From contig NZ_FNKN01000002.1 of assembly GCF_900102175.1 (NCBI RefSeq), positions 901,618 through 965,617 on the forward strand: 64,000 nt of DNA. The letters run 5' to 3'. Numbering within the stretch: the stretch's first letter is position 1; every line of letters starts with the position of its first letter. The notes under the pieces are model-generated. The model saw only the letters and a list, made by a program, of their open reading frames with translations. It made no database searches and was not told the DNA's origin. Below, in pieces: positions 16,984-25,311 of the stretch. A program made the position numbers and the translations under genes. The stretch comes from Microbacterium sp. cf332 (GTDB taxonomy: Bacteria; Actinomycetota; Actinomycetes; Actinomycetales; Microbacteriaceae).

Positions 16984-18408
16984 TCAGTCGGCGAGGCCCC
17001 ACAGCTGCAGCGGGTGACTGAGACGCCACCAGGCGTCGGGGTCGGGGATGTCCGAGGTGAGGTGCAGCGGTGTCGTGGCGGTGCCGAGCGGGCCGGTGAG
17101 TGTCAGCTCTCCGGCCGCGTCGCCGGCCGTCCGCCCATCACCGAGGTCGAAGGTCGACGTCGTCTGCGAGCCCTGGGCGTTCCAGAGCGCGACCCGGATG
17201 TCGACGTCGGTGACGATCTCGGCGGTCGCGCCCCATGCGGTGGTGGCGGCTCCCGCGACGGTCCCTGCGGGCAGCATGGGCGACGCGGCGATCTCGGCGA
17301 GGGTGCGGTCGAGCAGTGCCGCCGTCGCCGAGTGACGAGTCTCGTCGTCGGGCTGATCGAGCGCTGCGGCGTAGGCGCGCACGGTGACGCCGTCGAACGT
17401 GGTGTCCTTCGCGGCGACCAGGTTGTACGAGCCGAAGAGACTGCCCGTCTTGACCCCGACGACGGCGGGGTCGGCGAGGAGGGCGTTGGTGTTCTCGACC
17501 ACTCCCGCGCCCGGCAAATCGACGGAGCGCTGCGAGACGATGTCGGCGATGACGGGGTCGGCCATGGCCGTCTGGGCCAGGGCGACGACGGACGCGGCAT
17601 CCGCGGTGTTGTCCGGATCGATCCCGCTCGAGTCGACGACCGTGACGCCCCCGAGACCGTGCTGCTGGAGCCACGCGTTGGCCGCCTCGGCATAGACGTC
17701 CTCGTTCGGCCACAGGTCGAACACGAGCCGATCGGCGTAGTTGTTGGCCGAGCCGATGAGCACGCCCTGCAGCAGCTGGTACTGGGTGAGGATGCCGTCG
17801 ACGGGCACGTCGAGCGCGGACTGATCTGCCGCGAGGTACGAGCGGTACTCGCGCCGGTCGGCGGAGGTGAACGCGAACTCGGGGCCCTGCTCGCCCGCGG
17901 CGAGCGGCATCTGGTCGAGCACCACGAGAGCGGTCACGAGCTTCGTGATGCTCGCGATCGACTCGCGGTCGACCGAGGAGGCCGTCACCGCGCCGAGACC
18001 GTCGACGGCGGTGGCGCCGACACCCTCCGCGGGCCAGGCGGGCTGCGCCGCGGCGGCGGCCGGCGCCGCCACGACGGCCGAGGCGAGGTCGGGCGCGACG
18101 GCATCGAGCGGCCACAGCAGAGTGGATGCGGCGTACCCGCCGACCACGAGGGCGGCGACGCCGAGCGTCGGCAGGGCGGCTGCGGCGGGAACGAGCGGGC
18201 GGCGCGGTCGATCGGCGAGCAGATCGGCGTGTGCGAGGGCGTATGGCCCGGCCGATGCGGCGGCGTCGCGCGTGCCGTTGCGGCCCGCGACGGCGTCCTC
18301 GTCGACCCAGGCGAGCGCGGTGCGCGTCGAGCCGGTTCCGCCACGCGCTCCGTCTTCCCGCTGCCGCAGCGCGCGCCGCGAGGCGGCTGACGGGTCGGGA
18401 GAGCTCAC
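16984..18408 (-). CDS. D-alanyl-D-alanine carboxypeptidase (peptidase S11-like), 474 aa
   Basis: Penicillin-binding hydrolase trimming peptidoglycan stem peptides. Cytoplasmic N-terminal region (1-77), one membrane helix (about 78-98), then an extracytoplasmic S11 domain. The active-site SxxK is S153-I-T-K156, the SxN motif is in LIGSANNYADRL, and the KTG motif is in VVGVKTGSLFG. The long, low-complexity N-terminus with no cleavable signal marks it as membrane-anchored. The GTG at 18408 is chosen because a TACGTT box lies 6 bases upstream; the open frame further upstream overlaps the TPP riboswitch. Confidence 0.85.
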   Translation of the reverse strand: MSSPDPSAASRRALRQREDGARGGTGSTRTALAWVDEDAVAGRNGTRDAAASAGPYALAHADLLADRPRRPLVPAAAALPTLGVAALVVGGYAASTLLWPLDAVAPDLASAVVAAPAAAAAQPAWPAEGVGATAVDGLGAVTASSVDRESIASITKLVTALVVLDQMPLAAGEQGPEFAFTSADRREYRSYLAADQSALDVPVDGILTQYQLLQGVLIGSANNYADRLVFDLWPNEDVYAEAANAWLQQHGLGGVTVVDSSGIDPDNTADAASVVALAQTAMADPVIADIVSQRSVDLPGAGVVENTNALLADPAVVGVKTGSLFGSYNLVAAKDTTFDGVTVRAYAAALDQPDDETRHSATAALLDRTLAEIAASPMLPAGTVAGAATTAWGATAEIVTDVDIRVALWNAQGSQTTSTFDLGDGRTAGDAAGELTLTGPLGTATTPLHLTSDIPDPDAWWRLSHPLQLWGLAD

Positions 18409-18414
18409 CCGCCC

Positions 18415-18420
18415 AACGTA
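18415..18420 (-). promoter_or_regulatory. -10 box (TACGTT), leaderless start of D,D-carboxypeptidase
   Basis: TACGTT with 6 bases to the GTG at 18408. Confidence 0.45.
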
Positions 18421-18437
18421 CAACGGCCGCGCGACGT

Positions 18438-18443
18438 TATACT
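18438..18443 (+). promoter_or_regulatory. -10 box (TATACT) for riboswitch-controlled thiamine transporter operon
   Basis: TATACT is a near-perfect -10. The expected transcription start (about 18450) falls immediately before the TPP aptamer. No clear -35 was found. Confidence 0.55.
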
Positions 18444-18453
18444 TCATCGACAA

Positions 18454-18540
18454 CCACGGGAGTCCGGTGAGCCGGGCTGAGAGGAAGCGATCCACGCTTC
18501 GACCGTCGAACCTGATCCGGATCATGCCGGCGCAGGGAGG
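18454..18540 (+). promoter_or_regulatory. TPP (thiamine pyrophosphate) riboswitch
   Basis: Shows the conserved thi-box elements in order: GGGAGTCCGG near the 5' end, GCTGAGAGGAAGC (18475 onward), then ACCTGATCCGGATCATGCCG (18510 onward) and GCGCAGGGAGG at the 3' end. The last GGGAGGAGAG lies 8 bases before the ykoE ATG and is probably the ribosome binding site. Ligand binding can therefore block translation initiation directly; no separate terminator is visible between aptamer and start. Confidence 0.95.
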
Positions 18541-18547
18541 AGAGATC

Positions 18548-19189
18548 ATGCACGCTGCTGCGTCCACCACGACCGAGTCCGCCGATCGTCGCGCGGGAGG
18601 CACGCCGGGCCGCTTCCGCTGGCGCGTCGTCGACATCGTCATCGCGAGCGTCATCGGCGTCGCGTGCGCCGCCGTGTTCCTGCTGTGGAACGTCGCCTAC
18701 CAGGGGCCGTCGGCCGTGCTGACCCCCCTGCTGCCGGGGGTGCAGGGCCTCGTGGCCGGTCCGTGGCTCATCGCGGGCGTGCTCGGCGGACTCATCATCC
18801 GCAAACCCGGCGCGGCCCTGTACACCGAGCTGCTCGCCGCCGTGATCTCGGCCCTCGTCGGCAACCAGTGGGGGCCGCTGACGATCGTGTCGGGTCTCGT
18901 CCAGGGGCTGGGCGCCGAGCTGATCTTCCTCGTCTTCCTGTACGCGGCCTGGCGCCTCCCCGTCGCCGTGCTCGCGGGCGCGGGCGCCGGACTGGCGTGC
19001 GGGATCAACGACCGGGTCCTCTGGTACCCGGGCGCCGACACGCTTTTCACGTCGGTCTACATCGCCTCGACGACCGTCTCGGGCGCCGTGATCGCGGGCC
19101 TGGGGGCGTGGCTCATCACGCGCGCTCTCGCGCGCACCGGCGCGCTGAGCCGGTTCGCCGCCGGTCGCGAAGCCACCACGCGCGTCTGA
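18548..19189 (+). CDS. ykoE: ECF thiamine/HMP transporter substrate-binding membrane subunit YkoE, 213 aa
   Basis: S-component-like membrane protein of the YkoEDC thiamine or hydroxymethylpyrimidine importer. It has about five to six helices, with VVDIVIASVIGVACAAVFLLWN at the N-terminus and GPWLIAGVLGGLIIRKPGAALYTELLAAVISALVGNQWG in the middle. The latter is typical of YkoE. The ATG at 18548 follows the riboswitch ribosome binding site. The stop is separated by two bases from the ATPase gene. Control by the TPP riboswitch gives direct functional support. Confidence 0.92.
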   Translation: MHAAASTTTESADRRAGGTPGRFRWRVVDIVIASVIGVACAAVFLLWNVAYQGPSAVLTPLLPGVQGLVAGPWLIAGVLGGLIIRKPGAALYTELLAAVISALVGNQWGPLTIVSGLVQGLGAELIFLVFLYAAWRLPVAVLAGAGAGLACGINDRVLWYPGADTLFTSVYIASTTVSGAVIAGLGAWLITRALARTGALSRFAAGREATTRV

Positions 19190-19191
19190 CG

Positions 19192-20754
19192 GTGCCCGGC
19201 ACGGGAACGGACCGGCCGGCGGCTCTCGAGGCCCGCGGTTGGGGATGGCGGTACGCCACCCGCAAGGCGTGGGCCGTGCGCGAGAGCACGTTGCGCATCG
19301 AACCCGGCGAGCGGGTGCTGCTGCTCGGGGCGTCCGGCTCGGGTAAGTCGACGGTGCTGCAGGGCCTGGCGGGCGTGCTCGGGGGCGCCGACGAGGGCGA
19401 GCAGGAGGGCCGGCTGCTCGTCGACGGGCTTCCCGCCGCGGGCGTCCGCGGGCGCGCGGGCCTCGTGTTGCAGGACCCCGACAGCCAGACCATTCTGGCG
19501 CGGGTCGGCGACGACGTCGCCTTCGGTTGCGAGAACCTCGGCGTACCCCGTCGCGAGATCTGGGATCGGGTGAGGGCCGCGCTGGACGCCGTGGGTCTCG
19601 ATGTGCCGCTCGACCGGTCCACCGCTGCGCTCTCGGGCGGGCAGAAGCAGCGGCTCGCCCTCGCCGGCGTCGTGGCCATGCGCCCCGGAGCGATCCTGCT
19701 CGACGAGCCGACAGCGAACCTCGACCCCGCCGGGGTCATCGACGTGCGCGATGCCGTCGCCCGCGCCCTCGCGGCGAGCGGGGCGACCCTCGTCGTGATC
19801 GAGCACCGCATCGAGGCATGGCTGCCGGTCGTCGACCGGGTCATCGTGCTCGCGGCCGGGGGCGGGGTGATCGCCGACGGCGACCCCCGGACGGTGCTGT
19901 CCGAACGCGGCGACGAGCTCGCGGCGGCGGGCGTGTGGGTGCCCGGCATCCGCCCGTCCTTCCCCCCGCCGCCCGCGGCCGCGCCGGGCCGCGTCCTGCT
20001 GTCGGCCGACCGGGTCGTGGTGGGGCGCGTCGCGGGCCGGGTCGCAGCGGGTCCGGTGGACCTCGAAGTGCGCGAGGCCGAGGTGCTCGGCGTCGTCGGC
20101 GCGAACGGCGCAGGGAAGTCGACGCTCGGCCTGACCCTGGCCGGCCTTCTGCCGCCCCAGGGCGGGGCGGTGCACGCCTCGCCGGAGCTCGCCGCCGGCG
20201 CGGCCCTCATGCCCCGCCGCCGGCGTCGTGCCTCGCGAGACCCGCGCGGCGTCGACGGTTCGGCCCTCGGAGCCTCGGCCGATCCCGCGGCGTGGACGTC
20301 GACGGCACTGCTGACCCGCATCGGCACGGTGCTCCAGGAGCCCGAGCACCAGATCCTGCGCGCCACGGTGCGCGACGAGCTCGAGGTCGGACCGCTCGCG
20401 CTCGGACTCGGTCGTGCCTCGACCGCCGAGCGGGTCGACGAACTGCTCGAACGGCTGCGTCTGGCGACCCTCGCCGGCGCCAACCCGTACACACTCTCGG
20501 GCGGCGAGAAGCGTCGTCTCACCGTGGCGGCGATGCTCGCCGCGCGCCCGCGGGTGGTGGTGCTCGACGAGCCGACCTACGGACAGGACGCCCGCACATG
20601 GGCGGAGCTCGTCGCGATCATCGCGGCGCTGCGAGACGGCATCGACGACCGCGGCCCCCTCGGCGTCGTCGCGATCACGCACGACGACGCGGTCCTCGAC
20701 GCGCTGTCCGCCCGTCGGTTCGAGCTCGCGGCGGCAGACGGGGCCTCCGCATGA
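19192..20754 (+). CDS. ykoD: ECF transporter double ATPase YkoD, 520 aa
   Basis: Two fused ABC ATPase domains powering the thiamine importer. The N-terminal domain has Walker A GASGSGKST, signature LSGGQKQR and Walker B AILLDEPTANLD. The C-terminal domain has GANGAGKST, LSGGEKRR and VVVLDEPTYGQD. Between the second Walker A and its Q-loop there is a loop rich in Arg and Ala (MPRRRRRASRDPRG) that looks like a species-specific insertion. The GTG at 19192 starts two bases after the ykoE stop; a longer upstream open frame overlaps ykoE out of frame and is rejected. Confidence 0.92.
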   Translation: MPGTGTDRPAALEARGWGWRYATRKAWAVRESTLRIEPGERVLLLGASGSGKSTVLQGLAGVLGGADEGEQEGRLLVDGLPAAGVRGRAGLVLQDPDSQTILARVGDDVAFGCENLGVPRREIWDRVRAALDAVGLDVPLDRSTAALSGGQKQRLALAGVVAMRPGAILLDEPTANLDPAGVIDVRDAVARALAASGATLVVIEHRIEAWLPVVDRVIVLAAGGGVIADGDPRTVLSERGDELAAAGVWVPGIRPSFPPPPAAAPGRVLLSADRVVVGRVAGRVAAGPVDLEVREAEVLGVVGANGAGKSTLGLTLAGLLPPQGGAVHASPELAAGAALMPRRRRRASRDPRGVDGSALGASADPAAWTSTALLTRIGTVLQEPEHQILRATVRDELEVGPLALGLGRASTAERVDELLERLRLATLAGANPYTLSGGEKRRLTVAAMLAARPRVVVLDEPTYGQDARTWAELVAIIAALRDGIDDRGPLGVVAITHDDAVLDALSARRFELAAADGASA

Positions 20755-21554
20755 CGGCGGCGTCTGCACGGGGGGGTCAGTCGCCTGTCGCGATGCGCGG
20801 CCTCGCGACGCGCAACCCTGTCGCAAAGCTTCTGGCCGCGCTTCTGATCGCCCTGCCCCTCGTCATCACGATCGACCCGGTGTCGGCCGGTGTCGCACTC
20901 GTGCTCGAGCTGCCCCTGCTGCTGGCCGCGGGCATCGGATGGCGGCGCTTCTGGCTGCGGACCCTGCCGCTGTGGATCGCGGCTCCGGCCGCCGCGGTGA
21001 CGATCTCGCTGTATGGCGAGCAGAGCGGCGCCGAGCTCTTCGCGTGGGCCTTCGTCCACGTCAGCGAGGGCTCGGTGGCTCTCGGTTTCGCCGCGGCACT
21101 GCGCGTCCTCGCGATCGGGCTGCCCGCGGTGGTGCTCTTCATCACCGTCGACCCGACCGACCTCGCCGACGGGCTCGCGCAGATCCTCCGGCTTCCGGCG
21201 CGCTTCGTGATCGGCGGCCTGGCGGGGATGCGGATGCTCGGCCTGCTGGCCGAGGACTGGCGAGCGCTCGCCCTGGCGCGGCGAGCCCGGGGGGTCGCGG
21301 ATGCGGGGCGGCTGCGACGCGCGCTGGGGATGGCCTTCGCGCTGCTCGTGCTCGCGATCCGCCGCGGGTCGGCGCTCGCCACCGCCATGGAGTCACGCGC
21401 CTTCGGCGCACCGGGTCGGCGCACCTGGGCCCGGGAGTCGCGCCTCACGGCATCCGATGTCGTCATCATCGCCGGGGGGCTCGCGATCTCGGCCGCGGCA
21501 CTGTCGGTGTCGATCGGGGTCGGCGCCTTCCACCCCGTCTTCGGGGCAGGCTGA
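20751..21554 (+). CDS. ykoC: ECF transporter transmembrane subunit YkoC (T component), 267 aa
   Basis: Energy-coupling membrane protein that links the ATPases to YkoE. It has about five to six helices and the T-component signature regions FVIGGLAGMRMLGLLAEDWRALALARRARGV and SALATAMESRAFGAPGRRTW, the second containing the conserved ExRGF/ESRAFG-type motif. It overlaps ykoD by four bases (ATGA). Together the three genes form the complete importer module under one riboswitch. Confidence 0.9.
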   Translation: MTAASARGGQSPVAMRGLATRNPVAKLLAALLIALPLVITIDPVSAGVALVLELPLLLAAGIGWRRFWLRTLPLWIAAPAAAVTISLYGEQSGAELFAWAFVHVSEGSVALGFAAALRVLAIGLPAVVLFITVDPTDLADGLAQILRLPARFVIGGLAGMRMLGLLAEDWRALALARRARGVADAGRLRRALGMAFALLVLAIRRGSALATAMESRAFGAPGRRTWARESRLTASDVVIIAGGLAISAAALSVSIGVGAFHPVFGAG

Positions 21555-21562
21555 GGCGGGTC

Positions 21563-22543
21563 TCAGAGTGCGCCGACGGACGTCTCGGCCAGTCGGCGTG
21601 CCAGCGCCTCCTCGACGATGAGCTCGGTGATGAGGCCGGCGGCGAGCGCACCGCGCAGCGCGTCGAGCTTGGTCAGGCTCGACACCGCGCACAGGCGGCG
21701 CGGGATGCGCCGGATGGCCTCGAGCGAGGGGCCGCTCGACCGTGCGTTCAGCTCGATGCCCGTCGCCGAGCCGTCGAGGCGGTAGAACACGGTGGCGCAG
21801 TCACCGACCACACCGTCGCGCAGCAGCGAGCGCAGGTCTTCACCGGTCAGGTAGCCGCCGGCGTAGACGTGAGACGGCACATCGGCGTGGGGCGAGCCGA
21901 GACCGAACACGAAGACCTGCACCCGCGACTGCGCGTCGAGCACGCGCCGGATGGAACGCTCCCGCCACAGCAGCTGCTTCGTGAGGGGGTCGTCGAAGAG
22001 CGCGGGCACGGGGAACTGCTGCACATCCGTGCCGAAGGCCTGGCCGAATCGCTCGAGGATCGCGCCGGAGTACGAGATCCCCGATGTCGTCTCGTTGGCC
22101 GCGCCGTTCATCTGCACGATCTGCGAGTCGTGGAGCCGCTTCGTGGGCAGGTGCCGCGCGATGGCCGACACGGTCGCACCCCACGCGATGCCGATGCTCG
22201 CGTCGGGGTCGAGCGTCGACGACAGCACGTGTGCGGCCGTGCGCGCCGTGCGCTCGAGCCGCTCTGCGTCGTTCGTGCGCGGCGGCGTGCTCACGACGTG
22301 GACCGAGATCCCGAAGCGCTCCGCGAGGCGGCGGGCGACGACCGAGTTCGCCTCGTGCGGGGAGTGCACCGTGATCTCGACGAGACCGATGTCGCGCGCG
22401 TGCGCGAGCAGACGCGAGACCGACGACCGCGAGAGGGTCATCTCGCTCGCGATCTGATCCATGGTGCGATCCTGCACGTAGTACAACTGCGCCGCCCGCA
22501 GCGCGTCGCGCGTGCGTGCCTCAGCCTCGGCGTCGGTGCTCAT
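21563..22543 (-). CDS. SorC/DeoR-type sugar-binding transcriptional regulator, 326 aa
   Basis: Residues about 14-60 form the helix-turn-helix (AAQLYYVQDRTMDQIASEMTLSRSSVSRLLAHARDIGLVEI). Residues about 65-320 form the SorC sugar-binding domain, with SIGIAWGATVSAIA and GDCATVFYRLDG. It is divergent from glpD-glpF-glpK, so it very likely controls glycerol use, perhaps sensing glycerol 3-phosphate or a related phosphate. The effector assignment is inference. The ATG at 22543 is chosen because the shared intergenic region carries the operator-like repeats upstream of it. Confidence 0.85.
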   Translation of the reverse strand: MSTDAEAEARTRDALRAAQLYYVQDRTMDQIASEMTLSRSSVSRLLAHARDIGLVEITVHSPHEANSVVARRLAERFGISVHVVSTPPRTNDAERLERTARTAAHVLSSTLDPDASIGIAWGATVSAIARHLPTKRLHDSQIVQMNGAANETTSGISYSGAILERFGQAFGTDVQQFPVPALFDDPLTKQLLWRERSIRRVLDAQSRVQVFVFGLGSPHADVPSHVYAGGYLTGEDLRSLLRDGVVGDCATVFYRLDGSATGIELNARSSGPSLEAIRRIPRRLCAVSSLTKLDALRGALAAGLITELIVEEALARRLAETSVGAL

Positions 22544-22555
22544 CGTCGTCCGTCC

Positions 22556-22599
22556 TGCACGTTCGTGCATCGCCGCAGCGCGTGTGCACGTTTGTTCAT
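22556..22599. promoter_or_regulatory. Two operator-like repeats between SorC regulator and glycerol operon
   Basis: Two 15-base direct repeats that agree at 13 positions: 22556-22570 (TGCACGTTCGTGCAT) and 22585-22599 (TGCACGTTTGTTCAT), with starts 29 bases apart. The first is a perfect TGCACG-TT-CGTGCA palindrome, the second an imperfect one. The size, dyad symmetry and near-three-helical-turn spacing fit a multimeric SorC-type repressor bound to one face of the DNA. Binding by the adjacent gene product is inference. Confidence 0.55.
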
Positions 22600-22665
22600 G
22601 ACCGTTGCGCATCCGTGCGGTGGACCCCAGTGTAGATCGGGACAGCCGTGGAAAAGGGATGCATC

Positions 22666-24384
22666 ATGACCGAGTCGACGCCGACCACCCGCACCAACAT
22701 CCGAGCCTTGCGCGATCGGCCCCACGCCGAGGTGCTCGTGATCGGTGGGGGCGTCAACGGCATCGCGACCTTCCGCGATCTGGCGCTCCAAGGCGTCGAC
22801 GTCGCCCTCGTCGAGCGGAACGACTACGTGGGCGGAGCATCGTCGGCGTCGAGCCACATGATCCACGGCGGCGTCCGTTACCTCGAGAACGGCGAGTTCC
22901 GTCTCGTCCAGGAGTCGGTGACCGAACGCAACCGCCTCGTGCGCAACGCCCCCCACTTCGTGAAGCCGCTGCCCACCACGATCCCGATCCGCCGCACGTT
23001 CTCGGGCATCCTCGCCGCCCCGTTCCGGCTGCTCGTGACCCACGGGCGCGGCAAGCCCCGCGAGCGCGGCGCTCTGCTGATCAAGGTCGGCCTCGTGATG
23101 TACGACACGTTCTCGCGCGACGGCGGCGCCGTACCCCGGCACCGCTTCCGCGGACGCCGCAGCTCGCGGGAGCAGTTCCCCGAGCTCGACGACCGGTTCC
23201 GTTACACCGCGACCTACTACGACGCCTCGATGCACGACCCCGAGCGCCTCGCGCTCGACGTGCTGCGCGACGGAGCGCGCGAAGACTCCGCCCGAGCAGC
23301 CAACTACGCCCCGGTCGTCGGCGCCGACGGCTCGTCGGTCATCATCCGGGACGCCGTCAGCGGTGCGGAGTTCCCGTTCACCGCCGACGTCATCGTCAAC
23401 ACGAGCGGCCCGTGGACCGACCTCACCAACTCCGCCCTCGGCACCCCCACGCGCTTCATGGGCGGCACGAAGGGCTCCCACGTCGTCCTCGACAACGCCG
23501 AGCTGCTCGAGGCCACCGGCGGCAACGAGATCTTCTTCGAGGCAGCCGACGGCCGCATCGTGCTGATCTACCCCCTCAAAGGCCGCGTCATGGTCGGCAC
23601 GACCGACATCGACGCCGACCCCACGCGTCCCACGGTGTGCACCGACGACGAGATCGACTACTTCTTCGACCTCATCGCCCAGGTCTTCCCCGACATCGCC
23701 GTCGATCGCGGGCAGATCGTCTACACCTTCTCGGGCATCCGCCCGCTGCCCCGGCACGACGACCTGGCGCCGGGGTTCGTCTCGCGCGACTACCGCATCG
23801 AGAAGGAGACCCTCGGCGACGTGCCCGTGCTGAGCCTCGTCGGCGGCAAATGGACGACGTTCCGGGCGCTCGCCGAGCACCTCGCGACCGATGTGCTCGG
23901 TCTGCTGCGGCGCCCGCGTCGGGTCGCCACCACCGACCTCGCGATCGGCGGCGGCGCGGGTTATCCGCGCACCGACGACGCCCGACGGCGCTGGGTCGAG
24001 TCCCACCGCGGGGCCCACAGCGCGGCTTTCGCCGACCGGATGCTGGAGCGCTACGGCACCTACGCGCAGGAGGTGCTCGCGGCCCTGCCCGTGACCCAGC
24101 GCGAGCTCCGTCACGCGCCCGGCTACTCGGCCGAGGAGATCGCGTTCCTCGCCGAGCGCGAGGAGGTCGTGACGCTCATGGACATCCTGCTGCGCCGCAC
24201 CTCGATCGCCTTCGTCGGCGGGGTGACGACCGAGACGCTGACGGAGGTCGCCGAGGCGGCCGCTCCGGCGCTGGGCTGGGACGCCGAGGCCGTACGCGTC
24301 CAGGTGGAGGATGCGACTCGCGCGCTCGAGGAGTCGCACCGCATCGACGTGCGCACCTCGGGCCTCGCTCCGCTCGAGGCCTGA
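22666..24384 (+). CDS. glpD: Glycerol-3-phosphate dehydrogenase (FAD-dependent, GlpD type), 572 aa
   Basis: Oxidises glycerol 3-phosphate to dihydroxyacetone phosphate at the membrane and feeds electrons to quinone. FAD motif VLVIGGGVNGIATFRDLALQG (about 24-44), followed by SSHMIHGGVRYLE and later KGRVMVGTTDIDAD. The C-terminal domain holds VGGKWTTFRALAEH, the usual GlpD signature. The ATG at 22666 has AAAAGGGA in good position, so the GTG 18 bases upstream is less likely. It is the first gene of the glycerol operon. Confidence 0.93.
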   Translation: MTESTPTTRTNIRALRDRPHAEVLVIGGGVNGIATFRDLALQGVDVALVERNDYVGGASSASSHMIHGGVRYLENGEFRLVQESVTERNRLVRNAPHFVKPLPTTIPIRRTFSGILAAPFRLLVTHGRGKPRERGALLIKVGLVMYDTFSRDGGAVPRHRFRGRRSSREQFPELDDRFRYTATYYDASMHDPERLALDVLRDGAREDSARAANYAPVVGADGSSVIIRDAVSGAEFPFTADVIVNTSGPWTDLTNSALGTPTRFMGGTKGSHVVLDNAELLEATGGNEIFFEAADGRIVLIYPLKGRVMVGTTDIDADPTRPTVCTDDEIDYFFDLIAQVFPDIAVDRGQIVYTFSGIRPLPRHDDLAPGFVSRDYRIEKETLGDVPVLSLVGGKWTTFRALAEHLATDVLGLLRRPRRVATTDLAIGGGAGYPRTDDARRRWVESHRGAHSAAFADRMLERYGTYAQEVLAALPVTQRELRHAPGYSAEEIAFLAEREEVVTLMDILLRRTSIAFVGGVTTETLTEVAEAAAPALGWDAEAVRVQVEDATRALEESHRIDVRTSGLAPLEA

Positions 24385-24506
24385 CCGCCGCACCGAACGA
24401 ACTCCGCCTCGGATCCCGGCGGGGCCCGACGCTGGAGACGATCTCGGGCCATCTCGTCGCGCGGCGATGCCGCCCGCGATGACTCTGCAGAAAGGTCGAC
24501 GCTGAC

Positions 24507-25259
24507 ATGCAAGACATCAACCTCGGGCTCTACTTCCTGTCCGAGCTGGTCGGGACCACGATGCTCCTCCTCCTCGGAGGCGGCGTGGTGGCCAACGTGA
24601 TCCTCGCCAAATCCAAGGGGCTCGGCGGCGGCACGCTCATGATCAACTGGGGCTGGGGTCTGGCGGTGTTCTCGGGGGTCCTGGTCTCGTCGTACTCCGG
24701 CGCGCAGCTCAACCCCGCCGTCTCGATCGGCCTGCTGGTGGGCGGTAAGATCGAGCTCGCGCAGTTCGCCGTCGCCGTCGCGGCTCAGCTGCTCGGCGGC
24801 ATCCTGGGCGCGGTGCTGTGCTGGCTGACCTACCACGACCACTTCGACGCCGAGCCCGATCCGGCCAACAAGCTCGGGGTGTTCTCGACCGGCCCCGGCA
24901 TCCGCAACTACGGCTGGAACCTCGTGACCGAGATCGTCGCGACCTTCGTGCTGGTGTTCGTGATCTTCGCGTTCGCCGACTACGGCGACATCCAGATCGG
25001 CGTCCCGGGAGCCCTCGGCCCCCTGACCGCGGTGCCCGTCGCCCTGCTCGTCGTCGGCATCGGAGCATCCCTCGGCGGACCCACCGGCTACGCCATCAAC
25101 CCCGCCCGCGACCTCGGGCCCCGCATCGCGCACGCCCTGCTGCCGATCAAGGGCAAGGGCTCGAGCGACTGGTCGTACGCGTGGGTCCCCGTCGTGGGAC
25201 CCCTCATCGGCGGTACGCTCGCGGCACTCGCCGCCTCCGTCCTGCTCGGCCTGGCCTGA
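24507..25259 (+). CDS. glpF: Glycerol uptake facilitator (MIP/aquaporin family), 250 aa
   Basis: Passive glycerol channel. Six helices and the two half-helix signatures, NPAV (about residue 70) and NPARDLGPR (about residue 199). The Asp after the second NPAR (D in NPARD) is a glycerol-facilitator marker that distinguishes GlpF from water-only aquaporins. Length fits GlpF. It lies between glpD and glpK, with AGAAAGG just upstream of the ATG. The 122-base gap after glpD may hold an internal promoter, but none is obvious. Confidence 0.93.
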   Translation: MQDINLGLYFLSELVGTTMLLLLGGGVVANVILAKSKGLGGGTLMINWGWGLAVFSGVLVSSYSGAQLNPAVSIGLLVGGKIELAQFAVAVAAQLLGGILGAVLCWLTYHDHFDAEPDPANKLGVFSTGPGIRNYGWNLVTEIVATFVLVFVIFAFADYGDIQIGVPGALGPLTAVPVALLVVGIGASLGGPTGYAINPARDLGPRIAHALLPIKGKGSSDWSYAWVPVVGPLIGGTLAALAASVLLGLA

Positions 25260-25311
25260 ACCCCGCAGACACGCACTCCCTGACAGAAACGACAGACAAG
25301 GACGTCACACC

